Below are positions 46,613 through 54,885 of a stretch of DNA of 64,000 nt, in pieces. Numbering within the stretch: position 1 is the first letter of the stretch; each line of letters begins with the position of its first letter. The translations under genes and the position numbers were made by a program. The notes under the pieces are model-generated. The model ran no database searches. It was not told where the DNA came from and was given only the letters and a program-made list of their open reading frames with translations. This DNA comes from Akkermansia muciniphila. GTDB lineage: Bacteria; Verrucomicrobiota; Verrucomicrobiia; Limisphaerales; F1-80-MAGS106. Location: the NCBI GenBank assembly GCA_945865375.1, contig CAMBEJ010000006.1:1-64000 (forward strand). The letters run 5' to 3'.

Positions 46613-47953
46613 TCAGGCCACCGTCGGATACACCCAAGGTGCTCTGTAGGGCCTTCTCAACAGGCGGTTGGCTTCTGGATCGTCCAGGATTGTTTCCTTT
46701 TCCCCATCCCACCGGATGCTGCGTCCCAATTTAAGCGACAGCATGCCGAGCAAACTAAGGCTCGTTGACCGGTGCGCCGACTCCACGTCCGCGACCGGCT
46801 TTTTACCGTCCTGGATGCTCGTGATGAAATCTTTCCACAGCAGCGTGAGGTTGTGGCCGTCCGGTTCCTGAAGCTCCGACTCCTGGTGCGTGGGGTTGTT
46901 CTTTTCATCCGCTGGATAAAAGGTCCAACCGTCCCTCCAACCCATGTGAAATGTCCCTTTGGTGCCAAAAAAATAACATCCGACACCCGTCTTTTCCGCC
47001 CCAGTTCCGGCGAATTTACGGTGCTCCCATGTTGCGGTGAAGGATTCGAACTCATACACGGCGACTTGGGAGTCAGGGGCGTCGGTGGTTTGTTCGGTGG
47101 CGTTCAAGACGGGCTTACCTTGAATCGGTCGGCCGCCTGTTGAGTAGATTCGCTTGGGATGCTTCTCGTCGGTCCAACGAAGAACCTGGTCCAGCCAGTG
47201 AACGCCCCAATCTCCAAGCGTGCCATTTGCGAAAGCCAGGAAATTGCGCCATCCCCCCGGATGAATTTTTCCATTGTAAGGACGAAGCGGCGCCGGCCCA
47301 CAATAGAGGTCCCAGTTCATTCCTTCCGGGGGTTCGCTGTTGGGTGAGGGACGCTCTTTGCCACCCCGACTGTTCACGAACATTCGCACCATTCCGATAT
47401 CGCCAGCGCCTCCCGATCTTAGAAACTTAAGGCCCGAAACGTGGTGCGGACCAATGCGGCGGTGCAGGCCAACTTGGACGACCTTCCCGGTGGCTTTGGT
47501 GGTTTCGACCATGGCGCGACTTTCCTCCACGGTATGGCCTGTGGGTTTCTCGACAAAGACGTGCGCTCCCGCGCGCAGGGACGCGATGGTGATCAAAGCA
47601 TGCCAGTGGTCTGGTGTGGCGATGATCACGATCTCCGGTTTTGCCTGATCCAGGAGCTCCCGAAAATCTTGGTATTTCTTGGGTTGATCGCCTGAGGCCT
47701 CGGTGACCTGGTTTGCTGCAACATCGAGCGTTTGTTGGCTCGGGTCACACATCGCCACGACGTGGCAACTTCCGCTCGCCATCGCTTCGCGGAGAATATT
47801 CATGCCCCACCAACCGGAGCCGATCAGTGCCACCCGATACTTTCGTCCGGATTCCGCGCCAATAATTGGGATCGCGCCGAACGCCGTGAAGGCAGCCGCA
47901 CTTTGGATGAACCGTCGTCGTGAAACAGGCGATTGAATCAGGTGAGATTTCAT
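46613..47953 (-). CDS. Gfo/Idh/MocA family oxidoreductase with Tat signal
   Basis: The 446-residue product starts MKSHLIQSPVSRRRFIQSAA, a twin-arginine export signal, so it acts in the periplasm after folding with its cofactor. The Rossmann motif is VALIGSGWWGMNILREAMAS. The family signature EKPTGHTVEESRAMV contains the catalytic Lys. It is an NAD(P)-dependent sugar or cyclitol dehydrogenase-like enzyme, and such Tat-exported members are numerous in Planctomycetes and Verrucomicrobia. The longer ORF to 48037 adds nothing recognisable. It is 37 bp downstream of the PQQ-propeller gene, in the same direction. Confidence 0.88.
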   Translation of the reverse strand: MKSHLIQSPVSRRRFIQSAAAFTAFGAIPIIGAESGRKYRVALIGSGWWGMNILREAMASGSCHVVAMCDPSQQTLDVAANQVTEASGDQPKKYQDFRELLDQAKPEIVIIATPDHWHALITIASLRAGAHVFVEKPTGHTVEESRAMVETTKATGKVVQVGLHRRIGPHHVSGLKFLRSGGAGDIGMVRMFVNSRGGKERPSPNSEPPEGMNWDLYCGPAPLRPYNGKIHPGGWRNFLAFANGTLGDWGVHWLDQVLRWTDEKHPKRIYSTGGRPIQGKPVLNATEQTTDAPDSQVAVYEFESFTATWEHRKFAGTGAEKTGVGCYFFGTKGTFHMGWRDGWTFYPADEKNNPTHQESELQEPDGHNLTLLWKDFITSIQDGKKPVADVESAHRSTSLSLLGMLSLKLGRSIRWDGEKETILDDPEANRLLRRPYRAPWVYPTVA

Positions 47954-47990
47954 GGAAAAGAGTTTGAGGACGTCGGCTATCAGACTTTGG

Positions 47991-49220
47991 TTATGGGCGT
48001 TTTCTGACGTCGATGCAGACGAGGTTTCCTGTTGCATTGCGGCAATAGATCATTCCGTTGGCGAGAACGGGCACGGTCCAACATTTGCCACCGAGCACCT
48101 GGGCTCGCGCGGACGGTTTGAAGCCTTCCGGCGAGGCATGTGCGATCAGGAGTTCACCGCGATCGCTCAACACAATCAGTTTGCCGTCGGCTCCCACCAC
48201 CGATCCCGAGCCGATCCCCGCCTCCGTCCACCGCACCGCACCGGTCAAAAACTCAACGCATTTGAGTGTGGCTTTTGCGCTCGTGTCTCCGTCGATGCCA
48301 TAGAGGAACCCATCCATGAGAACACTCGGGTTCATCTGGTTTCGGAGCGATTTGCTTTGCCAAACTACCACCGGTTGCCCTTTGTCGATGGAGAATAAGG
48401 CGGAACCTTTGTTGTAGCCCGAGCTCACAAAAATATGATCCCCCCGAACGATCGGATCAGCGGCGTTGACGCCATATTGGGTTGGCCACGGAAATCGCCA
48501 GTTTTCCTTGCCCGTTTTAGGGTGAACTCCCACATAAGATTTGGCGGAGCCGATTATCAGAGTCGCCTCGGCGCCGATGCCCATCAGATAGGGGGTGGAA
48601 TAACCCGCGTCCTTGTTTGCTGAACTCCAAACGATCTTGCCTGTGGATTTGTCCAGAGCCAAGCCCGCATCGCCCACATTCAGGAGAACCAAATTATCGA
48701 GAACCACTGGTGAACCTGAGAATCCCCAATCGGGAATCCGGATGCCGGTTTCTTTCTGGACATTCTTGGACCAACGCACTTTTCCGGAGGTGATCTCGAT
48801 GCAGAACACATCGCCCCAACGGCTCATCAAATAGACGAACCCCGAATCAACCGCAGGCGTGGACGCGGTGCCTCCGTCGAAGTATTTGTCCCCCAGGTCG
48901 GAGTCGTAGGAATGCTTCCATTTGACAGTCCCTTTGGTGCTGTCCACACACCAGAGGGTGTCCTGGCCGTTCGCATGGCCCGTGGTGAAAAGCGATCCTT
49001 CGCTGACGACAAAGGAGGCAAATCCGATTCCCACCGAGATTTTCCAGGCGATCGGCGGGCCTTGTGAGGGCCATTCACTCGACCAATTTTGTTCCTTTGA
49101 GACGCCGTTCAGATGCGGCCCACGCCACTGCGGCCAGTCATCCGCCATGCCGACGAACCTGACCAGGAGGCAGGCTGTCATCACGCTGGGAAAGAAGCAT
49201 TTCGCGAAACCGGAGTTCAT
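47991..49220 (-). CDS. PQQ-like beta-propeller secreted protein
   Basis: The 409-residue protein has an N-terminal signal (FPSVMTACLLVRFVGMADDW). Blades of the PQQ/WD-like type follow, each ending in a G..W or GK..W motif, such as DSTKGTVKWKHSYDSD, TSGKVRWSKNVQKETG and STGKIVWSSANKDAG. The WPQWRGPHLNGVSKE start is the typical N-terminus of this exported family in PVC bacteria. Probably a periplasmic binding or scaffold protein; it need not bind PQQ. It is upstream of, and co-transcribed with, the Gfo/Idh/MocA gene. Confidence 0.85.
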   Translation of the reverse strand: MNSGFAKCFFPSVMTACLLVRFVGMADDWPQWRGPHLNGVSKEQNWSSEWPSQGPPIAWKISVGIGFASFVVSEGSLFTTGHANGQDTLWCVDSTKGTVKWKHSYDSDLGDKYFDGGTASTPAVDSGFVYLMSRWGDVFCIEITSGKVRWSKNVQKETGIRIPDWGFSGSPVVLDNLVLLNVGDAGLALDKSTGKIVWSSANKDAGYSTPYLMGIGAEATLIIGSAKSYVGVHPKTGKENWRFPWPTQYGVNAADPIVRGDHIFVSSGYNKGSALFSIDKGQPVVVWQSKSLRNQMNPSVLMDGFLYGIDGDTSAKATLKCVEFLTGAVRWTEAGIGSGSVVGADGKLIVLSDRGELLIAHASPEGFKPSARAQVLGGKCWTVPVLANGMIYCRNATGNLVCIDVRKRP

Positions 49221-49331
49221 AATAAAAATGATGTCGAGAACGAGTTAAGCACGCCTGCAAGAAGAGCAGACTCCATCGGACTGGGGAACAAAAAAATGGG
49301 GGCGCATTGGACATCTAGCCGACTTCTTGTT

Positions 49332-49472
49332 TTAACACTACAGCGACACTTCCTCTGAGAATTCAACCACGGATGACACGGATGACACGGATGGGCGGGA
49401 ATCCACCCTCATCTTATCCGTGCAATCCGTGCAATCCGTGGTCATTTTCCAAAAGTGTCGCTCTAGTGTTAA
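49332..49472. repeat. MITE-like element (copy 2), compact
   Basis: Ends TTAACACTACAGCGACACTT (49332-49351) and the near-perfect complement (about 49453-49472; one mismatch). The interior has direct CACGGAT units (CCACGGATGACACGGATGA) and complementary ATCCGTG units, making a long stem. It is the short version of the element at 38-424, without the hexamer insert and in the other orientation. At 141 bp with terminal repeats and no ORF, it fits a MITE or a REP-like palindrome. Confidence 0.75.
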
Positions 49473-49485
49473 GCTTCAAGTCAGA

Positions 49486-49618
49486 GCTGATTCAAGAAAG
49501 CCGCCGCCGCCCAGCCAGAAGCGCACGAGCGCCGATTTCCAATCGGCTCGGGTGCGCGAGCGGCGGATCCATGAACCAAAGCCGGTTGCAAACCGGCGCT
49601 CCGCTTTCTTGAATCAGC
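49486..49618. repeat. Element with perfect 16-bp terminal inverted repeats
   Basis: GCTGATTCAAGAAAGC at 49486-49501 is exactly complementary to GCTTTCTTGAATCAGC at 49603-49618. The 101-bp interior contains two further hairpins: GCCGGTT-GCA-AACCGGC (49581-49597), and a GCCGAT/ATCGGC pair before it. It begins 14 bp after the MITE-like copy 2. Confidence 0.75.
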
Positions 49619-49726
49619 CCTGGCTTCTAGTTTCCATGTCGCGGTTTCCCTTGTCAGGAGCTGTCGGTCGGATAGGATGCGACTGAACCCAGGCCTGTTT
49701 GCATATATTTTCAACCCTATGCCGCC

Positions 49727-50338
49727 ATGAAGACTCTCATCAAACCCACACTCATCAAACTCACGCTCGTCGCCCTCGTTACAGGGTTCAGCCTTGCCGC
49801 CGAGGAGCCGTCCAAGCAACCCGACGCCCCGCTTGTAGTGGGCCAGCTCGCGCCCGATTTCAAGATCAAGGACTCACGCGGCAAGCAGATCAGCCTCGCC
49901 AAATTGACAGCCAAAGGGCCCGTGCTTGTGCGCCTTACATGCGGTTGCCTCGGCTGCGACAAGGAGCTGCCTTACTTCCAGGAAGTGCAGCGCGCCTACT
50001 CAGGCCAAGGGCTGACGAGCCTCGCCATCTTCAAAGAGTCGGATGCGAAGGTCGAGGCCTACGTCCGCGAAAAGAAGCTGAACATGCTCTACGCCGTGGA
50101 CACGAAAGGCGAGAGCTGGGGCGTCTTCAAGACCAAGGCCATGCCAAGCAATTTCCTCATTGAGAAAGGCGGCAAAATTTCCGCCATCGCCACCGGATGC
50201 GACACCAGCGGTCTCCTCGCGAAACACCTCTCCCAAAAAGCTGCCGTACTCACCGGCTCCCAAGCCGTGGATGTGAAGGCAAAGGTGGACGCCCGGAAAA
50301 CCTCGCAAGCCGAGACGCAGAAGGAACCGTCGAAGTGA
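49727..50338 (+). CDS. Secreted redoxin (AhpC/TSA-like) protein
   Basis: The 203-residue protein has a signal peptide (LIKLTLVALVTGFSLAAEE). A thioredoxin-fold redoxin domain follows: LVVGQLAPDFKIKDSRGKQI, then VLVRLTCGCLGCDKELPYFQ and LTSLAIFKESDAKVEAYV. The cysteine cluster CGCLGC replaces the usual C-x-x-C or single peroxidatic Cys, so its chemistry is uncertain. It probably transfers electrons or reduces thiols in the periplasm. It ends 6 bp before the MFS transporter gene. Confidence 0.75.
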   Translation: MKTLIKPTLIKLTLVALVTGFSLAAEEPSKQPDAPLVVGQLAPDFKIKDSRGKQISLAKLTAKGPVLVRLTCGCLGCDKELPYFQEVQRAYSGQGLTSLAIFKESDAKVEAYVREKKLNMLYAVDTKGESWGVFKTKAMPSNFLIEKGGKISAIATGCDTSGLLAKHLSQKAAVLTGSQAVDVKAKVDARKTSQAETQKEPSK

Positions 50339-50344
50339 TCTGAT

Positions 50345-51703
50345 TTGAACGATTCACTTGCAGATAATCCCGCGCTTGACCGTGCGCGGCGCAAAGCCTA
50401 TTGGCGGCTGCTGCCGCTGCTCTTCATTTGCTACGTCATCGCTTATGTCGATCGCTCGAATGTGAGCATTGCCAAGCTGACGATGACGAAAGATCTCCCT
50501 GGGTTCACTGATAAGGTCATTGGCTACGGGGCGGGGATGTTCTTCATCGGTTATTTTCTTCTAGAAATCCCGGGAACGCTGTTGGTGGAAAGGTGGAGCG
50601 CCCGCAAATGGATCAGCCGGATCATGATTACATGGGGCATCATGGCGGCGCTGACGGCGCTGGTGAAAACACCGGCCCATTTCTACGGCGTACGGTTTCT
50701 CCTGGGGTTGGCGGAGGCTGGGTTCTTCCCCGGCGTCATTGTTTATCTCACCCACTGGTTTCCCAGCCGCGATCGGTCAAGAGCGCTGGCGTACTTCTTT
50801 GTAGCCACCCCGTTCGCACAAATGTTGAGCCCGAAAATCTCCAACGCGCTGCTCAAAATAGGCACGAGCGAAACGGTGAACGGAGTTTTGGTGCAACGCC
50901 CTGAATTCCTGGGCCTGGAGGGTTGGCAGTGGGTCTACATTTTCTGGGGCATTCCGGCGGTCATTTTGGGCGTCGTGGTGTTCTTCATGCTGACGGATCG
51001 TCCGGGCGAAGCCCGTTGGTTGACGGCGGAAGAACGCGATGCGTTGGAAGGAGAGTTGGAGAAGGAGAAGGCGACGCGAGCGCGCGGGCGTCGGATGACC
51101 GTTTTCGAGGCATTGCGGCATCCCAAGGTGCTGCTTCTGGCACTGGCCTACTTTTGCATTGTCACCGGCAGTTATGGGGTGGAGTTCTTTATGCCGAGCA
51201 TCCTCAAGGACTGGTACGACATGAGCCTTGATAAACTCACATGGCTCATCATCCTGCCGCCGACGCTCGCGTTGGCAGGCCAATTGTTCGTGGGGTGGAA
51301 TTCAGACCGGCTTAAGGAGCGCCGCTATCATGCGACGCTGCCAATTCTCCTGGGCGCGCTGGCGCTGGGGCTTGCCCCGCTGACGCGTGGTCATCTTGGG
51401 TGGACTGTTGTGTGTTTCATGGTGGCCTTTGCCGGGTTCAAGGCGTATATGCCGGCTTTTTGGGCTTTGCCCAGTCTGTTTCTGACGGAAGCGGCCGCCG
51501 CTGGCAGCATCGGGTTGATCAATTCCATTGGCAATCTCGGTGGTTATCTGGGGCCGTCCTTGTTGGGCGAAGTGAAAACGATCACCGGCTCGTACGTGGG
51601 CGGCATTTATTACCTGTGCTTCTCCATGACCCTGGCCGGGATCATTATTTTTTTCCTCGGATTGGGGGCGAAAGAACCACCTGCAAAAAACCCCAAGACA
51701 TGA
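50345..51703 (+). CDS. MFS transporter (anion:cation symporter family)
   Basis: The 452-residue protein has about 12 membrane segments and the ACS-family pattern: RLLPLLFICYVIAYVDRSNV, GYGAGMFFIGYFLLEIPGTL and FLLGLAEAGFFPGVIVYLTH with WFPSRDRSRALAYF. Substrates of this family include hexuronates, tartrate and 4-hydroxyphenylacetate; I cannot tell which here. The start is a TTG at 50345, 6 bp after the redoxin stop, so the two are likely co-transcribed. Confidence 0.85.
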   Translation: MNDSLADNPALDRARRKAYWRLLPLLFICYVIAYVDRSNVSIAKLTMTKDLPGFTDKVIGYGAGMFFIGYFLLEIPGTLLVERWSARKWISRIMITWGIMAALTALVKTPAHFYGVRFLLGLAEAGFFPGVIVYLTHWFPSRDRSRALAYFFVATPFAQMLSPKISNALLKIGTSETVNGVLVQRPEFLGLEGWQWVYIFWGIPAVILGVVVFFMLTDRPGEARWLTAEERDALEGELEKEKATRARGRRMTVFEALRHPKVLLLALAYFCIVTGSYGVEFFMPSILKDWYDMSLDKLTWLIILPPTLALAGQLFVGWNSDRLKERRYHATLPILLGALALGLAPLTRGHLGWTVVCFMVAFAGFKAYMPAFWALPSLFLTEAAAAGSIGLINSIGNLGGYLGPSLLGEVKTITGSYVGGIYYLCFSMTLAGIIIFFLGLGAKEPPAKNPKT

Positions 51704-51814
51704 GCGTGTTCTGGATTGGCTCCCGTCCCACCCGGATCATGGGCTGGGATCACATCTAGCGGGTGCGCTCATTGATCTCGTTCACTGAACTGCTCCGAGC
51801 CTCCGAAATCATGT

Positions 51815-54031
51815 TTACGGAGAGACGAGACCCCGTTCCTTGAGCTGTTGAAGCAAGATGTGGGTTCTAAGGGGAAAATAGTCTTTGATCAGCCGGGCAA
51901 TCTCCGGCCTCCAATGGTTGTCGCGGGTGTACAGCTCGTAGGGACCGGTTTTATAGGAATGCACATCACGACGGTAATCGCCCCAGCGGGCGGATTCAGC
52001 AACGATTGCCAGTTCGATCTCTTGCGCGCGCGTTTCAAATCGTTTGGCGCAGCGTTCGGGGGAGAGCGCTCCACCTGGGGAGCAATGCAGCCGGACCCGC
52101 TCCCGAAATAGGCGGCGAAACTCCTGGTTATTTTCAAGCTTGTGGAACAATCGAGTTGGGCTGAGATCGTCATCAAAAGCCATCCGGTTATCACGCACAT
52201 CCTCCAGGGTGCGTTCTCCGTCCCAGACAAAGAATTCAAAGGGCCCGGGAGGGGTCTTGCGGCGCGCGGCATACCAGTTGGAAGCTCTGTCCCAGTCCGC
52301 GTTGGCACCATAAAAATTCAACAGCATATAATCCACGAAATTGGTGAGGTTAAGCAGCGGACGGATCAGATCGAGAGACGACTGCTCAGGAACGCCCGCG
52401 TTGACGATCCCGAACAGTTGGCTCCAGGTGTTGTTGTCGCCGGACAACACTTTTTCGGCGTTTCTGGCCTCAAAATCTTTTACGCGGCCCCCGGCCGCTG
52501 CGGACAGAAACGGTTCGCTGGGCCGTTCAGTGAGCACATAGAGCCCCCAGTAGAGACCGTTGATGTAGAGGTGCACAAACCGTCCACGGGCTGAGATCTG
52601 GCCCATCTCCCCGAAGGTTTCTCGCATCCATTGGTCGCGGACATAGTCGCCACGCCGACGTTCCTCGCTATTCCAATGGAGCCACGTGTTGTTTGAGCCG
52701 CCACGCAGGATCAGGGTTTCAAACCGGGTTGTGCCCGTGTTCCCGAAGACAGGGTAATCCAGGCTCGGGCTGCCGTATTCTCGCTTGAAGAGCAGCCGCA
52801 AAGAGTGCTTGGGACACTCTTCGGGCCTTCGATTCCACCCGCCCTGAATGCGCAATCCGCAGTCCACATGGGCGCCTTTTGAACCGTCGGGCTGGATCAG
52901 ATCCATGGATGCGGGACGTTCCCAATCAGAACCGCTTTCGAGAGGGTTCGCATACACGCCTGTCTCAGGGTGGAACAGGTTGTCTGGATCGGTCACGAGA
53001 GACACGGATGGGATCGAATACAAACCTCGGAGGAGATCCTTTGTGGACCCGCTGTGACCCACGATCTCTGGGTCCATCCCATAGTCGGCGACGACAGGCA
53101 AGCCATCCCGGTTTCCCCAGGTTTTAGGCCAGGAATTTCCATTCTGGTGCAGCGTATCCTTCGGAAAAATGAAGCTTCGAGTCAGAGCAGGGGACGGTGC
53201 CCAATCTGCACGGAACGCTGAGGCGCGCAAGACGGTGCTGGATGTGATCTGAAGCGGGTTGATGTAGCGCAGGCTTCGGGCGGGGTCGGGGATCGCGCCA
53301 TTCGTGGTGTAGAAAATCATCGCGCGCGGGGTCCGAGTCGAGAGGGTGACGGACAACGGCGCGCTGCCCAACGATGAAGCTTCGCTACATTTCACCTCGG
53401 TGGCCAGGCCGAACAGCTCGGAGCCATTTGGCAAACCAGGGGTGGATTGGTTAAAGAAGCGGTAGGCATCGGCGGGAACCTTGCCTCCCGAGCCCGTGAG
53501 GAAGAGCCCTTCGCGAAGGCCCCAGGTCGCACGACCATTCTGCTTCGGATATTTCGGCAAAATTTCGTTCGCGATGGTCAGTCCGTCCGGCATCATGAGA
53601 GCCAGGTACTCCCCATTTCCATCGAGCTTGAAATTCGTATGCAACGGACGTCCCGGCGTCTTCCTGTCTTTGCCCGAGGCGTAAACGATGATCCGTTCGC
53701 CGCGTTTGAGGATGATTTTTGGAAAAGCCCACTTGGAGGGTTGATGAAAATTGTCCGTGACCTTCCATCCCTCGATCGAGACCTCTTCGTTTCCGAAATT
53801 TCCCAGTTCGACCCATCCCTGACGCTGGCCGTCGTCATCGGCGATGGCGTTTTCGCCGGTTGCGGCGATCTCAGTGATGAAGACATCGGCCGTGCCTGCG
53901 CGGGAAGGATCCCGAAATTCCAGCAGGACGAGAGTGACCACGAAAGCGCCAAAAACCGCGAAGAACGCCCACGGTGGTAGGAACTTCGGGAATGCTTCCG
54001 AGCGAAAACGTTTTGTGGATCTCGGGTTCAC
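51815..54031 (-). CDS. Lamin-tail and CotH-kinase domain secreted protein
   Basis: The 738-residue product has an N-terminal membrane segment (FAVFGAFVVTLVLLEFRD). A lamin-tail domain follows (VFITEIAATGENAIADDDGQ and WVELGNFGNEEVSIEGW), then a chitobiase-like beta domain (MIFYTTNGAIPDPARSLRY). The CotH kinase-like domain contains SLRLLFKREYGSPSLDYPVF, GGSNNTWLHWNSEERRRGDY and NFYGANADWDRASNWYA, with FFVWDGERTLEDV. CotH-like proteins phosphorylate secreted proteins in spore coats, and this fusion is frequent in Verrucomicrobia; its target is unknown. Confidence 0.85.
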   Translation of the reverse strand: MNPRSTKRFRSEAFPKFLPPWAFFAVFGAFVVTLVLLEFRDPSRAGTADVFITEIAATGENAIADDDGQRQGWVELGNFGNEEVSIEGWKVTDNFHQPSKWAFPKIILKRGERIIVYASGKDRKTPGRPLHTNFKLDGNGEYLALMMPDGLTIANEILPKYPKQNGRATWGLREGLFLTGSGGKVPADAYRFFNQSTPGLPNGSELFGLATEVKCSEASSLGSAPLSVTLSTRTPRAMIFYTTNGAIPDPARSLRYINPLQITSSTVLRASAFRADWAPSPALTRSFIFPKDTLHQNGNSWPKTWGNRDGLPVVADYGMDPEIVGHSGSTKDLLRGLYSIPSVSLVTDPDNLFHPETGVYANPLESGSDWERPASMDLIQPDGSKGAHVDCGLRIQGGWNRRPEECPKHSLRLLFKREYGSPSLDYPVFGNTGTTRFETLILRGGSNNTWLHWNSEERRRGDYVRDQWMRETFGEMGQISARGRFVHLYINGLYWGLYVLTERPSEPFLSAAAGGRVKDFEARNAEKVLSGDNNTWSQLFGIVNAGVPEQSSLDLIRPLLNLTNFVDYMLLNFYGANADWDRASNWYAARRKTPPGPFEFFVWDGERTLEDVRDNRMAFDDDLSPTRLFHKLENNQEFRRLFRERVRLHCSPGGALSPERCAKRFETRAQEIELAIVAESARWGDYRRDVHSYKTGPYELYTRDNHWRPEIARLIKDYFPLRTHILLQQLKERGLVSP

Positions 54032-54141
54032 TGAATCAGCCTGGCAAGCGCTTGCTCATCACGCATCCCATTCCTGGAACAAAAAGCATGAAACAACACC
54101 GAGAATTTGGTTGGATCTCAGCTTTCAGCTTCTCCGGAGAG

Positions 54142-54774
54142 TCAGGTCTGCGCGCGCGGAAGCACCGCCGAGGGGTTCCCATAAAGTTTCCGCAGCGCGT
54201 CCTCGTTGTAGCTCCGCATGGCACCGTCCTGTGAGCGAACCTTGAGGGAGCGTTTGATGATCTCCACGACGATACCGATGTATCCACCAATTTCCAATAA
54301 CTCTCCAAAGACACACTTGGGGAAATCAGAGCGGGCTGCAAACAAGGAAACAGGCTTCGGTTCTCGGTTAAAGTCCATAGGTGGGAGGGCTTCGCGCCTA
54401 GGAGCGGGAGTTGCAGGCTGTTCCGGGATGGCTTTTTCCGTCCCGAGCGTGTCTGACATTCCCTGCCTCAACGTCTCCTGCGACAGAGGGCGACCGTAGA
54501 GCCTCCTCACTCGGATGGTGTTAAAACTTTGGACGGTTCCTTCTGTCGTTTTGATCTTGATCGACTGATTCACAATTTGAACAAGAACCCCGGTGGATCC
54601 GCCGATGTTCAAGTGCTTCCCGAGGGCGCACCGGGGGAAGTCGGGAAGCTCCACGAACTCCTCGATAGGCAAAGGCAGTGGACTGAAGTCGGGTTCAGCG
54701 ACGTAATCCTTTTCTTCTGCTTGGATTTGCTTTTCCCGGGGTTTGCTTTTATTGAGTGGCATCGATTCCAACAA
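54142..54774 (-). CDS. Hypothetical protein with two copies of an unrecognised ~52-residue domain
   Basis: The 210-residue product contains two related segments. The first reads DFPRCALGKHLNIGGSTGVL and ends RVRRLYGRP. The second reads DFPKCVFGELLEIGGYIGIV and ends ALRKLYGNP. They share D-F-P-x-C, G-x-x-L-x-I-G-G, V-x-I/I-x-x-S-x-K and R-x-L-Y-G-x-P, so the domain was duplicated within the gene. The N-terminus is charged (PLNKSKPREKQIQAEEKDYV). No signal peptide or known fold is evident. It might be a small beta-rich ligand or nucleic-acid binding module. It ends 110 bp from the CotH gene and runs in the same direction. Confidence 0.6.
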   Translation of the reverse strand: MLESMPLNKSKPREKQIQAEEKDYVAEPDFSPLPLPIEEFVELPDFPRCALGKHLNIGGSTGVLVQIVNQSIKIKTTEGTVQSFNTIRVRRLYGRPLSQETLRQGMSDTLGTEKAIPEQPATPAPRREALPPMDFNREPKPVSLFAARSDFPKCVFGELLEIGGYIGIVVEIIKRSLKVRSQDGAMRSYNEDALRKLYGNPSAVLPRAQT

Positions 54775-54885
54775 TATGGCGAAACTATTTCCGGAAGGCG
54801 ATTTGATTCTGTGACAATTTAATGAACACCCTAGCGACAGATCAGTTTTGACGCGTGGCCTTCGATTTGGCAGGGAAGCGCTTTG

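Larger units (their letters stand above)
49221..49726. other. Intergenic region with two palindromic elements
   Basis: Two mobile-like repeats lie side by side: the MITE-like copy at 49332-49472 and a second element at 49486-49618. The rest has no supported gene. Confidence 0.6.
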
